This document shows positions 8,575 to 16,592 of a stretch of 64,000 nt of DNA, one piece after another (position 1 is the first letter of the stretch; each line of letters begins with the position of its first letter). The notes beneath the pieces are model-generated. The model worked only from the letters and a program-made list of their open reading frames with translations. It did no database searches and had not been told where the DNA came from. Made by a program: the position numbers and the translations under genes. Location: contig CP047920.1 in NCBI GenBank assembly GCA_010202645.1, positions 62,001 through 126,000 of the forward strand. Direction: 5' to 3'. The stretch is from Candidatus Saccharibacteria bacterium oral taxon 488 (GTDB lineage Bacteria; Patescibacteriota; Saccharimonadia; Saccharimonadales; Saccharimonadaceae).

Positions 8575-8853
8575 CTATTTAGATCCCTGAGGATCTTCAA
8601 GATCATGAAGGTCGTTCGTGTACACGGCTTGCTCTGCGGCTGCCAGCCTAGCAGCATTTTGATCTACATGGGTGGGCTGCATCAAATCTTCGATATCGAC
8701 ACCATCAAGGCTGTCCTTGCGTTTCTTTGTATATTGACCGTCTGGTTGGGCAGCCTCCAGGGCAACCTTGCCAAGATCTTGAGACGAACCTTTCGTGCGA
8801 TCTCCGGTTTCTATTGTTTGTCTTTGTGGTAATGTATCTTTACTATCTTCCAT
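8575..8853 (-). CDS. Small unknown acidic protein
   Basis: A 92-residue hydrophilic protein rich in Asp, Gln and Lys, with a helical stretch near residues 60-80 (VDQNAARLAAAEQAV). No signal peptide, membrane helix or known family. The start at 8853 is chosen because a promoter fits exactly: TAGAAT (complement of 8861-8866) ends 7 bases before the ATG, with TTGCAA 17 bases upstream of it. The longer in-frame start lies inside this promoter. It is divergent from polA. It may be a paralogue-like partner of the small gene at 7518-7799, but I cannot align them with confidence. Confidence 0.55.
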   Translation of the reverse strand: MEDSKDTLPQRQTIETGDRTKGSSQDLGKVALEAAQPDGQYTKKRKDSLDGVDIEDLMQPTHVDQNAARLAAAEQAVYTNDLHDLEDPQGSK

Positions 8854-8943
8854 GGTAATTATTCTAGCATATAATTTAACTTTTTGCAAGTATATACGGT
8901 AAGCCTTATGAGGCTAGGGCTAGACTTTGATATAATTAAATAT

Positions 8944-11478
8944 ATGAAACGTTTGGCGGTCATCGACGGAAAATCAGTGTTTTACCGAGGGTATTATGCC
9001 ATGCCGGGGCTGAGCACGGCGGACGGTACGCCGACGGGCGGAGTGTACGGGTTTGTGAGTTTGGCGATTGAGCTGATTAAAAAATTAGAGCCGGATTATG
9101 TGGCGGTAGCGTGGGACAAGCGCGGTACTAATATCCGCAAGCGGCGGGAACTATATCCAGAGTACAAGGCGGGTCGCAAGCCAGCGCCTGATGATTTTTA
9201 TCAGCAAATTCCGATTTTGATGGAACTGCTGGACGCGTTCGGCTGGCCGTTGTATGAGCTCGATGATTATGAGGCGGACGATATCATGGGCGCGTTTGCC
9301 AGGCAGGCGGAAGCGCGCGGCGTGCAAACCTGTCTGCTAACGTCGGATTTGGATGCGCTGCAATTGGTGTCGCCTCTCACTAAAGTCTACGCCATGAAAA
9401 ACGGCCTGAGGAACATCGAGGAATTTACGGCGGAGTATTTTGAACAAAAATATGGTATTCGGACGGACCAGTTTTTGGATTTGAAGGCACTGAAGGGTGA
9501 TTCGAGTGATAATTTGCCGGGCGTGCCGGGCGTTGGTGAAAAGACGGCGGTGAAATTATTACAAGCATATGGCACGCTGGACGGGGTGTATGCGCATGTG
9601 GATGAGCAAAAAGGTGCTTTGCGAACGAAGTTGGAAAATGGTCGCGAGTCGGCATATTTGACCAAGCAGGTGGCAGAAATTTGGACGGACGCGCCGGTGG
9701 AACTGGACTGGGAGGTGGCTGATGTTAACGACTGCGATTTTGCTCGGGTGGCGGAAATTTTGCGGAAATTGGAGTTTCATTCGCTGATTGGGCGGTTGCC
9801 GCGAACGATGCAAGCGGTGGACGAGGCAGCAGAGACAGTGGATTTGGAATTGCCGCGTGTTGAAAATCTGCCGGCTGAGCCGCTGTTTGAGGCGGAAAAT
9901 ATTATTTATATTGACCCACTGGAGCCAGATACGGTGTATATCAATTCCAAATATGGCTTGGCGTGGCGCGCAAAGATTAGTGAAATTGGCTGGTCGGTTT
10001 GGCAATTGTTGGCGCAGGGCGCGGTGATCGCGGCGGACGTCAAGGGGTTGTATCACGCACTAGACGTTCACGATGTGGCGGTGCGTTTTCATAAGGTTTG
10101 GGATGTTGGGCAAGCAGCGTTTTTGATCGATCCGCTCAGGCGCGATCGCAGTTTAATGGCGTTGGCGGGCGATTTTTCTGAGGATAATTCCCCAGAGCGG
10201 CAGCTGGCGCGACTACGCCAGATTTACCGCCAGCAGCAGGATTATATGGCGACGCATCAGCAGATTGCCCGGGTGCTTCGCGACTTTGATTTTCCGGTGA
10301 TTTGGCCGCTATTTCAGATGGAAAAGCGCGGCATGAAGTTAGACACGGCACTCCTTGAACACATGGGTGAGGAGCTGGCGGCGGAAGTCAGCCAGCTTGA
10401 ACAACAAATGTATGCGATGGCTGGGCGCGAGTTCAACGCTGCTAGTCCGGCGCAGCTGTCTGAGGTGTTATTTACCAAGTTGCAGCTGCCAACGACCGGC
10501 ATCAAAAAGGGTAAAACTGGCTATTCGACGGGGCAGAAAGAGTTGGATAAACTGCGTGGGCGACACCCAATTATTGAACTGATTGAGCGGTATCGGGAGC
10601 TGACTAAATTGATCAGCACCTATATTGAAGCGCTGCCGAAGTTGGTGGCCGAGGACGGGCGGGTTCACACCACCTTCAACCAAGATGTCACCAGCACCGG
10701 GCGGCTGAGCAGCACCAATCCTAACCTGCAGAACATCCCAGTGCGAACAGAACTGGGTCGGAAAATTCGCCAGGCGTTTGTGCCGAGCCAGGGTAAGGTC
10801 TTCGTTGGCGCGGATTATTCGCAATTTGAACTGCGACTGGCGGCGGTGCTGGCGGGCGATGAGCAGCTGATTGACGATTTTAATAGCGATGTTGATATTC
10901 ATACCAAGACGGCGGCCGAGACCTACGGCGTGCCGATGGCCGAGGTGACGAAAGCACAGCGGCGTGCGGCCAAGGTGATCAACTTTGGCGTGCTGTACGG
11001 CATGAGTCCGCACGGGCTGGCGACGGCTACCGGTATGACGTTTACTGAGGCGAAGCGGTTTATTGAACACTATTTTGCGGTGCGCCAACCAATCCGCCAG
11101 TATCTGGATACAATTTTAGTTCAAGCGCGCGAACAAGGTTTTGTCGAGACCTATTTTGGCCGGCGGCGGCCCACACCAGACGTCAAGTCGAGCAATTTTA
11201 TGGTGCGTTCGGCAGCCGAGCGGGCAGCGATGAACATGCCAATCCAGGGTACGGAAGCGGATTTGATGAAGCTGGCGATGATTCGACTGGAGGACAAATT
11301 GACTGGGCTGGCTGAGCCAGCCTTGCAGGTTCACGACTCGATTTTGGTGGAGTGTTCGCCGGAAGACGCTGAGCGAGTCGGTGAAATCATGCGCAGAGAA
11401 ATGGAAGGTATTTGTCCGGAACTACCGATTGCGCTAAAAGTGGACGTCGGCGTGGGGTTGCACTGGGACGAGGTGTAG
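8944..11478 (+). CDS. polA: DNA polymerase I
   Basis: Pol I removes RNA primers and fills gaps. The 844-residue protein has an intact 5' nuclease domain (residues 1-290: DGKSVFYR near the start, EADDIMGAFA, LKALKGDSSDNLPGVPGVGEKTA). The 3'-5' exonuclease position (about 310-500) lacks the DxE motif and looks inactive. The polymerase domain has motif A (DYSQFELRLAA), motif B (RRAAKVINFGVLYG) and motif C (LQVHDSILVE). The start at 8944 follows a TATAAT (8931-8936) by 7 bases, so the longer reading from 8884 would begin upstream of the promoter. It is probably leaderless and monocistronic. Confidence 0.96.
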   Translation: MKRLAVIDGKSVFYRGYYAMPGLSTADGTPTGGVYGFVSLAIELIKKLEPDYVAVAWDKRGTNIRKRRELYPEYKAGRKPAPDDFYQQIPILMELLDAFGWPLYELDDYEADDIMGAFARQAEARGVQTCLLTSDLDALQLVSPLTKVYAMKNGLRNIEEFTAEYFEQKYGIRTDQFLDLKALKGDSSDNLPGVPGVGEKTAVKLLQAYGTLDGVYAHVDEQKGALRTKLENGRESAYLTKQVAEIWTDAPVELDWEVADVNDCDFARVAEILRKLEFHSLIGRLPRTMQAVDEAAETVDLELPRVENLPAEPLFEAENIIYIDPLEPDTVYINSKYGLAWRAKISEIGWSVWQLLAQGAVIAADVKGLYHALDVHDVAVRFHKVWDVGQAAFLIDPLRRDRSLMALAGDFSEDNSPERQLARLRQIYRQQQDYMATHQQIARVLRDFDFPVIWPLFQMEKRGMKLDTALLEHMGEELAAEVSQLEQQMYAMAGREFNAASPAQLSEVLFTKLQLPTTGIKKGKTGYSTGQKELDKLRGRHPIIELIERYRELTKLISTYIEALPKLVAEDGRVHTTFNQDVTSTGRLSSTNPNLQNIPVRTELGRKIRQAFVPSQGKVFVGADYSQFELRLAAVLAGDEQLIDDFNSDVDIHTKTAAETYGVPMAEVTKAQRRAAKVINFGVLYGMSPHGLATATGMTFTEAKRFIEHYFAVRQPIRQYLDTILVQAREQGFVETYFGRRRPTPDVKSSNFMVRSAAERAAMNMPIQGTEADLMKLAMIRLEDKLTGLAEPALQVHDSILVECSPEDAERVGEIMRREMEGICPELPIALKVDVGVGLHWDEV

Positions 11479-11524
11479 CCGGGGCGGTGAGTGCAAAACT
11501 GACAGAATATGGTATAATCAACCC

Positions 11525-12172
11525 ATGAGGCGTACGTATAATTCGTTTAATTCTTTTTCCCGGTTTGTGCCAATTTTGCTCGTTATTATTATCACCATCG
11601 TGACCATCGTCGCGATTATCAGCATCAGCCGGTCGATATTTGGTGGCAATGAGCAAAAACAGCAGCCAGAAACAACTGAGCAGAAAAAAAGCGACTTACT
11701 ACAAACCGACGAAGGTCGATCGGTCAGGCTGACAGTGCGTGGCCCGATTGTCGCTAATGAAAAATTCCGTTCGTATCAAATAACTATTGCGCCGTCGTCG
11801 CGGGTGATGACGACGTATGAGGGGTATATTGAGAAGCAGCTGAACACCAAGCAGCTGAATAATAACGCCAAGGCCTATGAAGAGTTGGTGTACGCACTGG
11901 ACAAGCGCAAGATGATGGAGGGCCGGCAGCTGAGCGATGAGCAAAATGACCTGCGCGGTATTTGTGCGACCGGCAAGGTGTATAAATTTGAATTGTTGAT
12001 GAATGGAACAGCGATCAAGGCACTATGGACGTCAGATTGTGGCGGCTCCAAGGGATCAGCCGTTGCTAATGTCGAGGAAATCGTCGATATGTTTATCAAG
12101 CAAATCCCTGACGGTAGCAAAATGGCCACCTCTATCGGGCTGTACCAGCGGGACACGCTGTTCAAGTTTTAG
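11525..12172 (+). CDS. Unknown membrane-anchored protein
   Basis: A 215-residue protein with a short basic N-terminus, a membrane helix at residues 14-36 (FVPILLVIIITIVTIVAII) acting as signal anchor, a polar Gln/Glu linker and a folded outer domain (about 60-215) of mixed strands and helices. Two cysteines in that domain (in GICATG and SDCGGS) may form a disulfide. No family recognised. TATAAT at 11513-11518 ends 6 bases before the ATG, predicting a leaderless transcript. mutM follows after 6 bases with an AGGAG site, so the two form an operon although no functional link is obvious. Confidence 0.65.
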   Translation: MRRTYNSFNSFSRFVPILLVIIITIVTIVAIISISRSIFGGNEQKQQPETTEQKKSDLLQTDEGRSVRLTVRGPIVANEKFRSYQITIAPSSRVMTTYEGYIEKQLNTKQLNNNAKAYEELVYALDKRKMMEGRQLSDEQNDLRGICATGKVYKFELLMNGTAIKALWTSDCGGSKGSAVANVEEIVDMFIKQIPDGSKMATSIGLYQRDTLFKF

Positions 12173-12178
12173 GAGCGT

Positions 12179-13156
12179 ATGCCAGAACTTCCCGAAGTCG
12201 AGACAGTTCGCCGCGGGTTGGCAGAGTTACTGCCCGGCCGAGTGGTGGCGCGAGCGGCAGTGTTTGATTCACCAAAAAGTTTCCCGAATGCGCCGGCTGA
12301 TGTTGAACAATTTTTATGTGGCGCGCGCGTGACGGCGGTGCGGCGGCGAGCAAAGGTACTGATGATTGATCTGGATACGCAGTATTCGTTGGTGATACAC
12401 CTGAAGATGACGGGGCAGTTGGTGTTTCGCCAAAGCTCTCGCTATAGTGCTCGGGTGTCTTCAAATAAATCTCGGGGCCCACGTAACCTTGCCCGCAATT
12501 TTTATGCGGATACCGCTCGCGAGATCGACGACTTCGCTGGCGGGCATCCGAACGACAGTTTGATTGGTGAGCTGCCAGATCGGTCGACGCGGGTGCAGAT
12601 TGATTTTGTGGACGGGTCGCGGCTGTTCTTTAACGATCAGCGCAAATTTGGCTGGGTGAAGTTGTTGCCGACTGATGAGGTGAAGAACTTGCCGTTCATG
12701 CAAAAAGTTGGGCCGGAGCCACTTGATCCTCAGACGCGGGCTGAGGATTTCATCCAGCGGATTCGCCGCCGCCAGAATTCGATGATTAAGCCAGCGTTTC
12801 TTGACCAGGCGGTGATCGCTGGGGTTGGTAATATTTATGCTGACGAGGCACTGTGGGCGGCGCAGATTCATCCACAGACGCAGGTAAAAAACATCAGCGA
12901 TCAGCAGCTGAATACATTATTTACCGAGCTGCGGCAAATTTTGCAGCTCAGCATCGATCAAGGCGGTTCAACCGACAGAAATTACGTCGATGCCGAGGGT
13001 CGAAAAGGGAATTACCTGACATTTGCTCATGTGTTTCGCCGCGAAGGTCAAGCCTGCCATCGCCATCCCGACCAAGAAATTATCAAGCTAAAAGTTGGCG
13101 GCCGCGGCACGCATATTTGTCCGGTGTGTCAGAAGCCACCGATATTTGACAAATAG
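12179..13156 (+). CDS. mutM: Formamidopyrimidine-DNA glycosylase MutM (Fpg)
   Basis: Fpg excises 8-oxoguanine and ring-opened purines and cleaves the abasic site. The catalytic N-terminus PELPEVETVRR (Pro2, Glu3 after Met removal) is intact. LKMTGQL, the GNIYADEALWAA helix-two-turn-helix and the C-terminal zinc finger follow. In the finger the first pair is Cys-His (ACHRH) and the second Cys-Cys (CPVC), so one ligand is changed. A polar insert of about 45 residues (residues 85-135) splits the N-terminal beta domain and makes the protein 325 residues against the usual 270-290. AGGAG precedes the ATG, which is 6 bases after the upstream membrane gene. Confidence 0.94.
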   Translation: MPELPEVETVRRGLAELLPGRVVARAAVFDSPKSFPNAPADVEQFLCGARVTAVRRRAKVLMIDLDTQYSLVIHLKMTGQLVFRQSSRYSARVSSNKSRGPRNLARNFYADTAREIDDFAGGHPNDSLIGELPDRSTRVQIDFVDGSRLFFNDQRKFGWVKLLPTDEVKNLPFMQKVGPEPLDPQTRAEDFIQRIRRRQNSMIKPAFLDQAVIAGVGNIYADEALWAAQIHPQTQVKNISDQQLNTLFTELRQILQLSIDQGGSTDRNYVDAEGRKGNYLTFAHVFRREGQACHRHPDQEIIKLKVGGRGTHICPVCQKPPIFDK

Positions 13157-13174
13157 TAGCTTATAGTGTAGAAT
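13146..13174 (+). promoter_or_regulatory. Sigma-70-type promoter
   Basis: TTGACA (13146-13151) and TAGAAT (13169-13174) are 17 bases apart. The -35 overlaps the last codons of mutM. The start codon at 13183 lies only 8 bases after the -10, so the mRNA of the next gene should be leaderless. Confidence 0.75.
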
Positions 13175-13182
13175 ACAATATT

Positions 13183-14061
13183 ATGACAAGAAGAGAGCCC
13201 CCATTACATGGTGAATTTTATCGGCCAAGTAGCAACTTGGATCAAGAGTGGGTAAACTACCTGATAGCACTAGGGGAAGAAGAGCAGTCCCCCGGGCTTA
13301 GAGAGGCTAATCTGAGGGTCAATAGCATGCTAGACAAGCATGAAGTGGACACAATTTATCGGCCAGGATTGAGCGGAGAAGAGTTGCTTGAGCGAGGGAG
13401 GGGCGTTCTTAATAGTGGTCTACGACGCTTAGAAAGTAATGATTTTAGCATGTTGGATTTATCAGCTTATGAAGGCTATCGCAATGATGATCTAGAGCTG
13501 AAGAGGACAATTGCTCGACAAGTGATAATGTATCAAATTCTCGAGCGTGTCTTTATGGAGAGGTCTGCTATAGGTGTGTCGTTAGTTGAAATGGCTTCTC
13601 GTACAATAACAGGTGATACGATTGAACCGATGAGGAAAATAGTCGTGATCACAGAGCGTCTGCTTGACCTTAAGGAGACGTCCCGCTCGCCTTGGTTTAA
13701 GTTTCTCAATGAAGCACTTGGTGGTGAGGGTGTTTCGTCAGGACAGGTAGAGAAGGAAATGAATGCTCAAGCTGCTGCCAACAAGACAAGGGATCAGGAT
13801 GCTAAATTTCTCGAGTTTCTTGACGGTATATTTATGGAGACTGGTGGTGGTCTCCCTGACGATCAGATACTGTCTGTGGCAGGCAGTGTGACCAGCCTTG
13901 CAACGATAGAAGAGATGGGCGGGCAGAATAATAGAGAGGGGTCATTCTACTCAAATTATATGGTGGACTTGAAAAGAATTGGCTTATCTAATGAGCAAAT
14001 AACTACGTTGATAGCTGTATATAAAAAGATTATGCAAAAGCCGAGTAACGCGGAAGAATAA
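13183..14061 (+). CDS. Unknown cytosolic helical protein
   Basis: A 292-residue protein with no signal peptide or membrane helix. It is charged and mostly helical (for example LKRTIARQVIMYQILERVFM near residue 110). Codon use appears more AT-rich than in polA or mutM next to it. No family recognised. Its promoter overlaps the end of mutM and predicts leaderless translation. Similar orphan genes with strong own promoters and AT-richer codons recur at 15122, 20631 and 30542, which suggests a class of lineage-specific proteins. Confidence 0.65.
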   Translation: MTRREPPLHGEFYRPSSNLDQEWVNYLIALGEEEQSPGLREANLRVNSMLDKHEVDTIYRPGLSGEELLERGRGVLNSGLRRLESNDFSMLDLSAYEGYRNDDLELKRTIARQVIMYQILERVFMERSAIGVSLVEMASRTITGDTIEPMRKIVVITERLLDLKETSRSPWFKFLNEALGGEGVSSGQVEKEMNAQAAANKTRDQDAKFLEFLDGIFMETGGGLPDDQILSVAGSVTSLATIEEMGGQNNREGSFYSNYMVDLKRIGLSNEQITTLIAVYKKIMQKPSNAEE

Positions 14062-14112
14062 GTCAGTATACCGAAAGCTGTGACCTAAGGGGGTATTTGG
14101 TATAATTAAGTC

Positions 14113-15024
14113 GTGATCTATCTCCTCTACGGTGACAACGAATTTGAGAAACGGGCGGCGCTTGCGGCGCTGGTTGGTGATATGGCGGTGGTGCGGCGTG
14201 ACGGTGAAGAACTGACGGCCGCCGAGGTCTGTGAAGTGGTGATGGGGCAGAGCCTATTTGCTGCTGAGCAGGCGGTGGTCATTACTGATGCGAGTCAGAA
14301 TGTAGCATTGTGGCGTGATTTGCCGGAGCTACTTAGCGGCGTGGCGACCACGGTTGTCCTTCTAGAGACAAAACTTGATAAGCGCACAAAAACGTATAAG
14401 TGGCTGCAAAGCCATGCCGAGGTAAGGGAATATGCTTGTTTCACTGAACGCCAAAAGCCGCAACTAAGTGCGTGGTGTATTGAGCGGGCCAAGGTGCATG
14501 GTATAGTGTTGACGGCGGTGCAGGCGACGGCACTGATCGATCGGTTGGGGTTTGATCAGCTACGGCTTGATCTGGTGTTGCAGCAGTTGGCGTTGGCTGG
14601 CGAACTGAATGATGAGCTAATCGATGCACTGGTGCCGCTGGCTCCGGCTGAAAGTGCGTTTGAGTTGTTTGCGGCAATGCTGGATGGCGACCGGGGAAAA
14701 GTGCGCGCGATCATTGCCTATCTCGAGGCGGAGAGCGGTGATGATGGGGCGTACCAGACGCTGGGGCTGTTGGTTTCGCAATTGGTGCAGCTGAACGCGC
14801 TGGTGCTATCTGGCGGTGACACGGGGGTGGTGGCTCGTGATTTTGCGGCCCATCCGTATGCACTGCGAAAGGTAACACCGTATGCAGCGCGGATGACGCA
14901 AGCGCAACTTGTGGTAATTAATTCTGCCTTGGCGCAGGCTGATGAACATATGAAGACAACCCGCGCGTCGCCGTGGCTATTGGTTGAGACGGCGCTGGTT
15001 AGTGTGATTAGAAGAGATCACTAA
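14113..15024 (+). CDS. holA: DNA polymerase III delta subunit HolA
   Basis: The delta subunit opens the sliding clamp as part of the clamp loader. The 303-residue protein begins with the typical IYLLYGDNEFEKRAAL and continues with the divergent AAA-like fold. The middle (LSAWCIERAKVHGI, LIDRLGFDQLRLDLVLQQLAL) and the C-terminal helical collar (LFAAMLDGDRGKVRAII, LGLLVSQLVQLNAL) match HolA order and length. GTG at 14113 lies 6 bases after TATAAT (14101-14106) without a ribosome binding site, so it is predicted to be leaderless with a GTG start. Related clamp-loader genes are not in the window. Confidence 0.88.
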   Translation: MIYLLYGDNEFEKRAALAALVGDMAVVRRDGEELTAAEVCEVVMGQSLFAAEQAVVITDASQNVALWRDLPELLSGVATTVVLLETKLDKRTKTYKWLQSHAEVREYACFTERQKPQLSAWCIERAKVHGIVLTAVQATALIDRLGFDQLRLDLVLQQLALAGELNDELIDALVPLAPAESAFELFAAMLDGDRGKVRAIIAYLEAESGDDGAYQTLGLLVSQLVQLNALVLSGGDTGVVARDFAAHPYALRKVTPYAARMTQAQLVVINSALAQADEHMKTTRASPWLLVETALVSVIRRDH

Positions 15025-15047
15025 GCCAGCATAAGCTATTTATATGC

Positions 15048-15076
15048 TTGACAAAATAATTATTATATAGTAAAAT
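15048..15076 (+). promoter_or_regulatory. Strong sigma-70-type promoter
   Basis: TTGACA (15048-15053) and TAAAAT (15071-15076) are 17 bases apart in an AT-rich stretch after holA. It drives the unknown gene at 15122 with a leader of about 40 bases carrying a GAAAGGA ribosome binding site. Confidence 0.8.
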
Positions 15077-15121
15077 TTAAGCTACTGTTAGTTCACCAGA
15101 AAGATAAGAAAGGAATTGACC

Positions 15122-15982
15122 ATGATGCATAGAGATACGCCGCCCGGTACGCAGGAGTTTAGTGGCGGGGATTCAAGTGAGGGCAAACGGTGGGAGGAGT
15201 TTGTGGACGAATTTAATCGAAAAAAACAACGGGAAAAAACAGACATTGACGAAGGATTTATTGATAGAGAGCCTGTATTAGTAATTGCTGATATGGTAAG
15301 ACATGTTGGTAAGGACTGTCCTCATCTCGTTCAGCTGTGTGAGAATGTCGATATGGAAGATCGTCGGCAATCGGTTGCGGCAGATATAGATATTGCTCTA
15401 CACGAGATGAGTCCCGAGGGGCTGTATGACGTGGCGAAAGAGATAAAGGATAATTATTATGAATGGAACGCAGGAAGGTTTAGGCCACTGACTGGGTCTA
15501 GGGTGCCACATGCTGATAGTAGGGTTCAGTACTTATACGAAAGCATGGCAGGGGTTAAGATTCCTAAGGAGGTTTTCTACGATTCAAAATTTGAAGCAGC
15601 TGCTAACGGTTTTAGTTATTTCTATGATCCAGACTTTCCGCGTCATGAGACGCTTAAACAGAGAAAACTTAGTTCGGGAAAAATGACCGCTGATGAGCTG
15701 CGGGAGCGGATGTTGAAGAGTGCTGACGGGTGTCTCTATGACGCGTTAAGGACGATTATTGAAAAAAGCGTAAACAAAGGTACACGAGGCCGTGTAGTAT
15801 TTCTTACCGATGCCAGCTACTGCCCTCAGCTCATAACACGGTTAGTGACAACACTTGAAGTATATGCAGACCTACCGCAGGGGACTCTTCTGAAACGGGT
15901 GGATATGAATGATTTATTTAATAAAATGGGAATGGAGCTTAGCTCTGACGAAAAGCGGGTCGTAGGGATTTCTTGGGTTTGA
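15122..15982 (+). CDS. Unknown cytosolic protein
   Basis: A 286-residue charged protein without membrane segments; I do not recognise a family. It opens with a polar, probably disordered segment and continues with helices. GAAAGGA lies 7 bases before ATG 15122, which I chose over an in-frame TTG two codons earlier and ATG three bases later. The near-perfect promoter suggests high expression. The leader resembles that of the gene at 3039 (AAAGGA followed by TTGACC just before the ATG). Base composition is AT-richer than the flanking housekeeping genes. Confidence 0.65.
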   Translation: MMHRDTPPGTQEFSGGDSSEGKRWEEFVDEFNRKKQREKTDIDEGFIDREPVLVIADMVRHVGKDCPHLVQLCENVDMEDRRQSVAADIDIALHEMSPEGLYDVAKEIKDNYYEWNAGRFRPLTGSRVPHADSRVQYLYESMAGVKIPKEVFYDSKFEAAANGFSYFYDPDFPRHETLKQRKLSSGKMTADELRERMLKSADGCLYDALRTIIEKSVNKGTRGRVVFLTDASYCPQLITRLVTTLEVYADLPQGTLLKRVDMNDLFNKMGMELSSDEKRVVGISWV

Positions 15983-16000
15983 TTTTCGTAAGATTAGCAA

Positions 16001-16028
16001 ATTACTCCCGCCAGTCGACGGGAGTAAT
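16001..16028. terminator. Bidirectional hairpin between convergent genes
   Basis: A perfect 10-bp stem (ATTACTCCCG at 16001-16010 with CGGGAGTAAT at 16019-16028) and an 8-base loop lie between the convergent 15122 gene and rpsT. The T runs are short on both sides, so it may be a weak terminator for both. Confidence 0.6.
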
Positions 16029-16049
16029 TGTTGATGCAACCGTGAATGG

Positions 16050-16418
16050 CTAGTTAGCCTCTTTGGCTGCTGGCTTTTTTGCAGCTGGTTTTTTGGTAGC
16101 AGTTGACTTCGCAGTGGTTTTTGCCGCCGTCTTTGCTGGAGCTTTGGCGGCTGCCTTTTTAGTTGCTTCAAGCTTCACACCAGCTTCCTTGGCGATAGCT
16201 GAGAGAGCGCTCTTGCGCCGAGCGGCAGTATTTTTCTTGAGCAAGTTCTTTTTGACAGCGGTGTCAAGCTCACTATGAGCAGCAGCCAGCGTCGCGGCGC
16301 TTGGCTCGGCCATAAAGGCCTTGACGGCTGACTTGATGTCGCGCTTGATACCGATATTGCGCTCGCGGCGTTTTAGGGTTTGTTTTGCCCGTTTGATGGC
16401 GGATTTGATGATTGGCAT
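16050..16418 (-). CDS. rpsT: 30S ribosomal protein S20 with Ala/Lys-rich tail
   Basis: S20 is a primary 16S rRNA-binding protein of the small subunit. Residues 1-80 match the family (PIIKSAIKRAKQT, RNIGIKRDIKSAVKAF, and the C-terminal helix with NTAARRKSALSAI). A tail of about 35 residues made almost only of Ala, Lys, Thr and Pro follows, making 122 residues against the usual 85-90. Such tails probably bind rRNA. The gene is monocistronic, with an AAGGAAAT-like site just before the ATG. Confidence 0.9.
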   Translation of the reverse strand: MPIIKSAIKRAKQTLKRRERNIGIKRDIKSAVKAFMAEPSAATLAAAHSELDTAVKKNLLKKNTAARRKSALSAIAKEAGVKLEATKKAAAKAPAKTAAKTTAKSTATKKPAAKKPAAKEAN

Positions 16419-16521
16419 AGATTTCCTTTACCTCTATAAATTTGTTTCGCTAATCAAGGATGGATTATACAGAAAAACCCGATAAAAGTAAAGACTGGCC
16501 CATATTTTACTGCCCAGTCTA

Positions 16522-16550
16522 TTGACTTTTCTGAAATGCTTATGTATAAT
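16522..16550 (+). promoter_or_regulatory. Sigma-70-type promoter with extended -10
   Basis: TTGACT (16522-16527) and TATAAT (16545-16550) are 17 bases apart, with a TG one base before the -10. It drives the gene at 16593, probably with truB. Confidence 0.8.
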
Positions 16551-16592
16551 CTAACCCAAAGGTATAAACAAAAATAAATAGGATACAAGATA

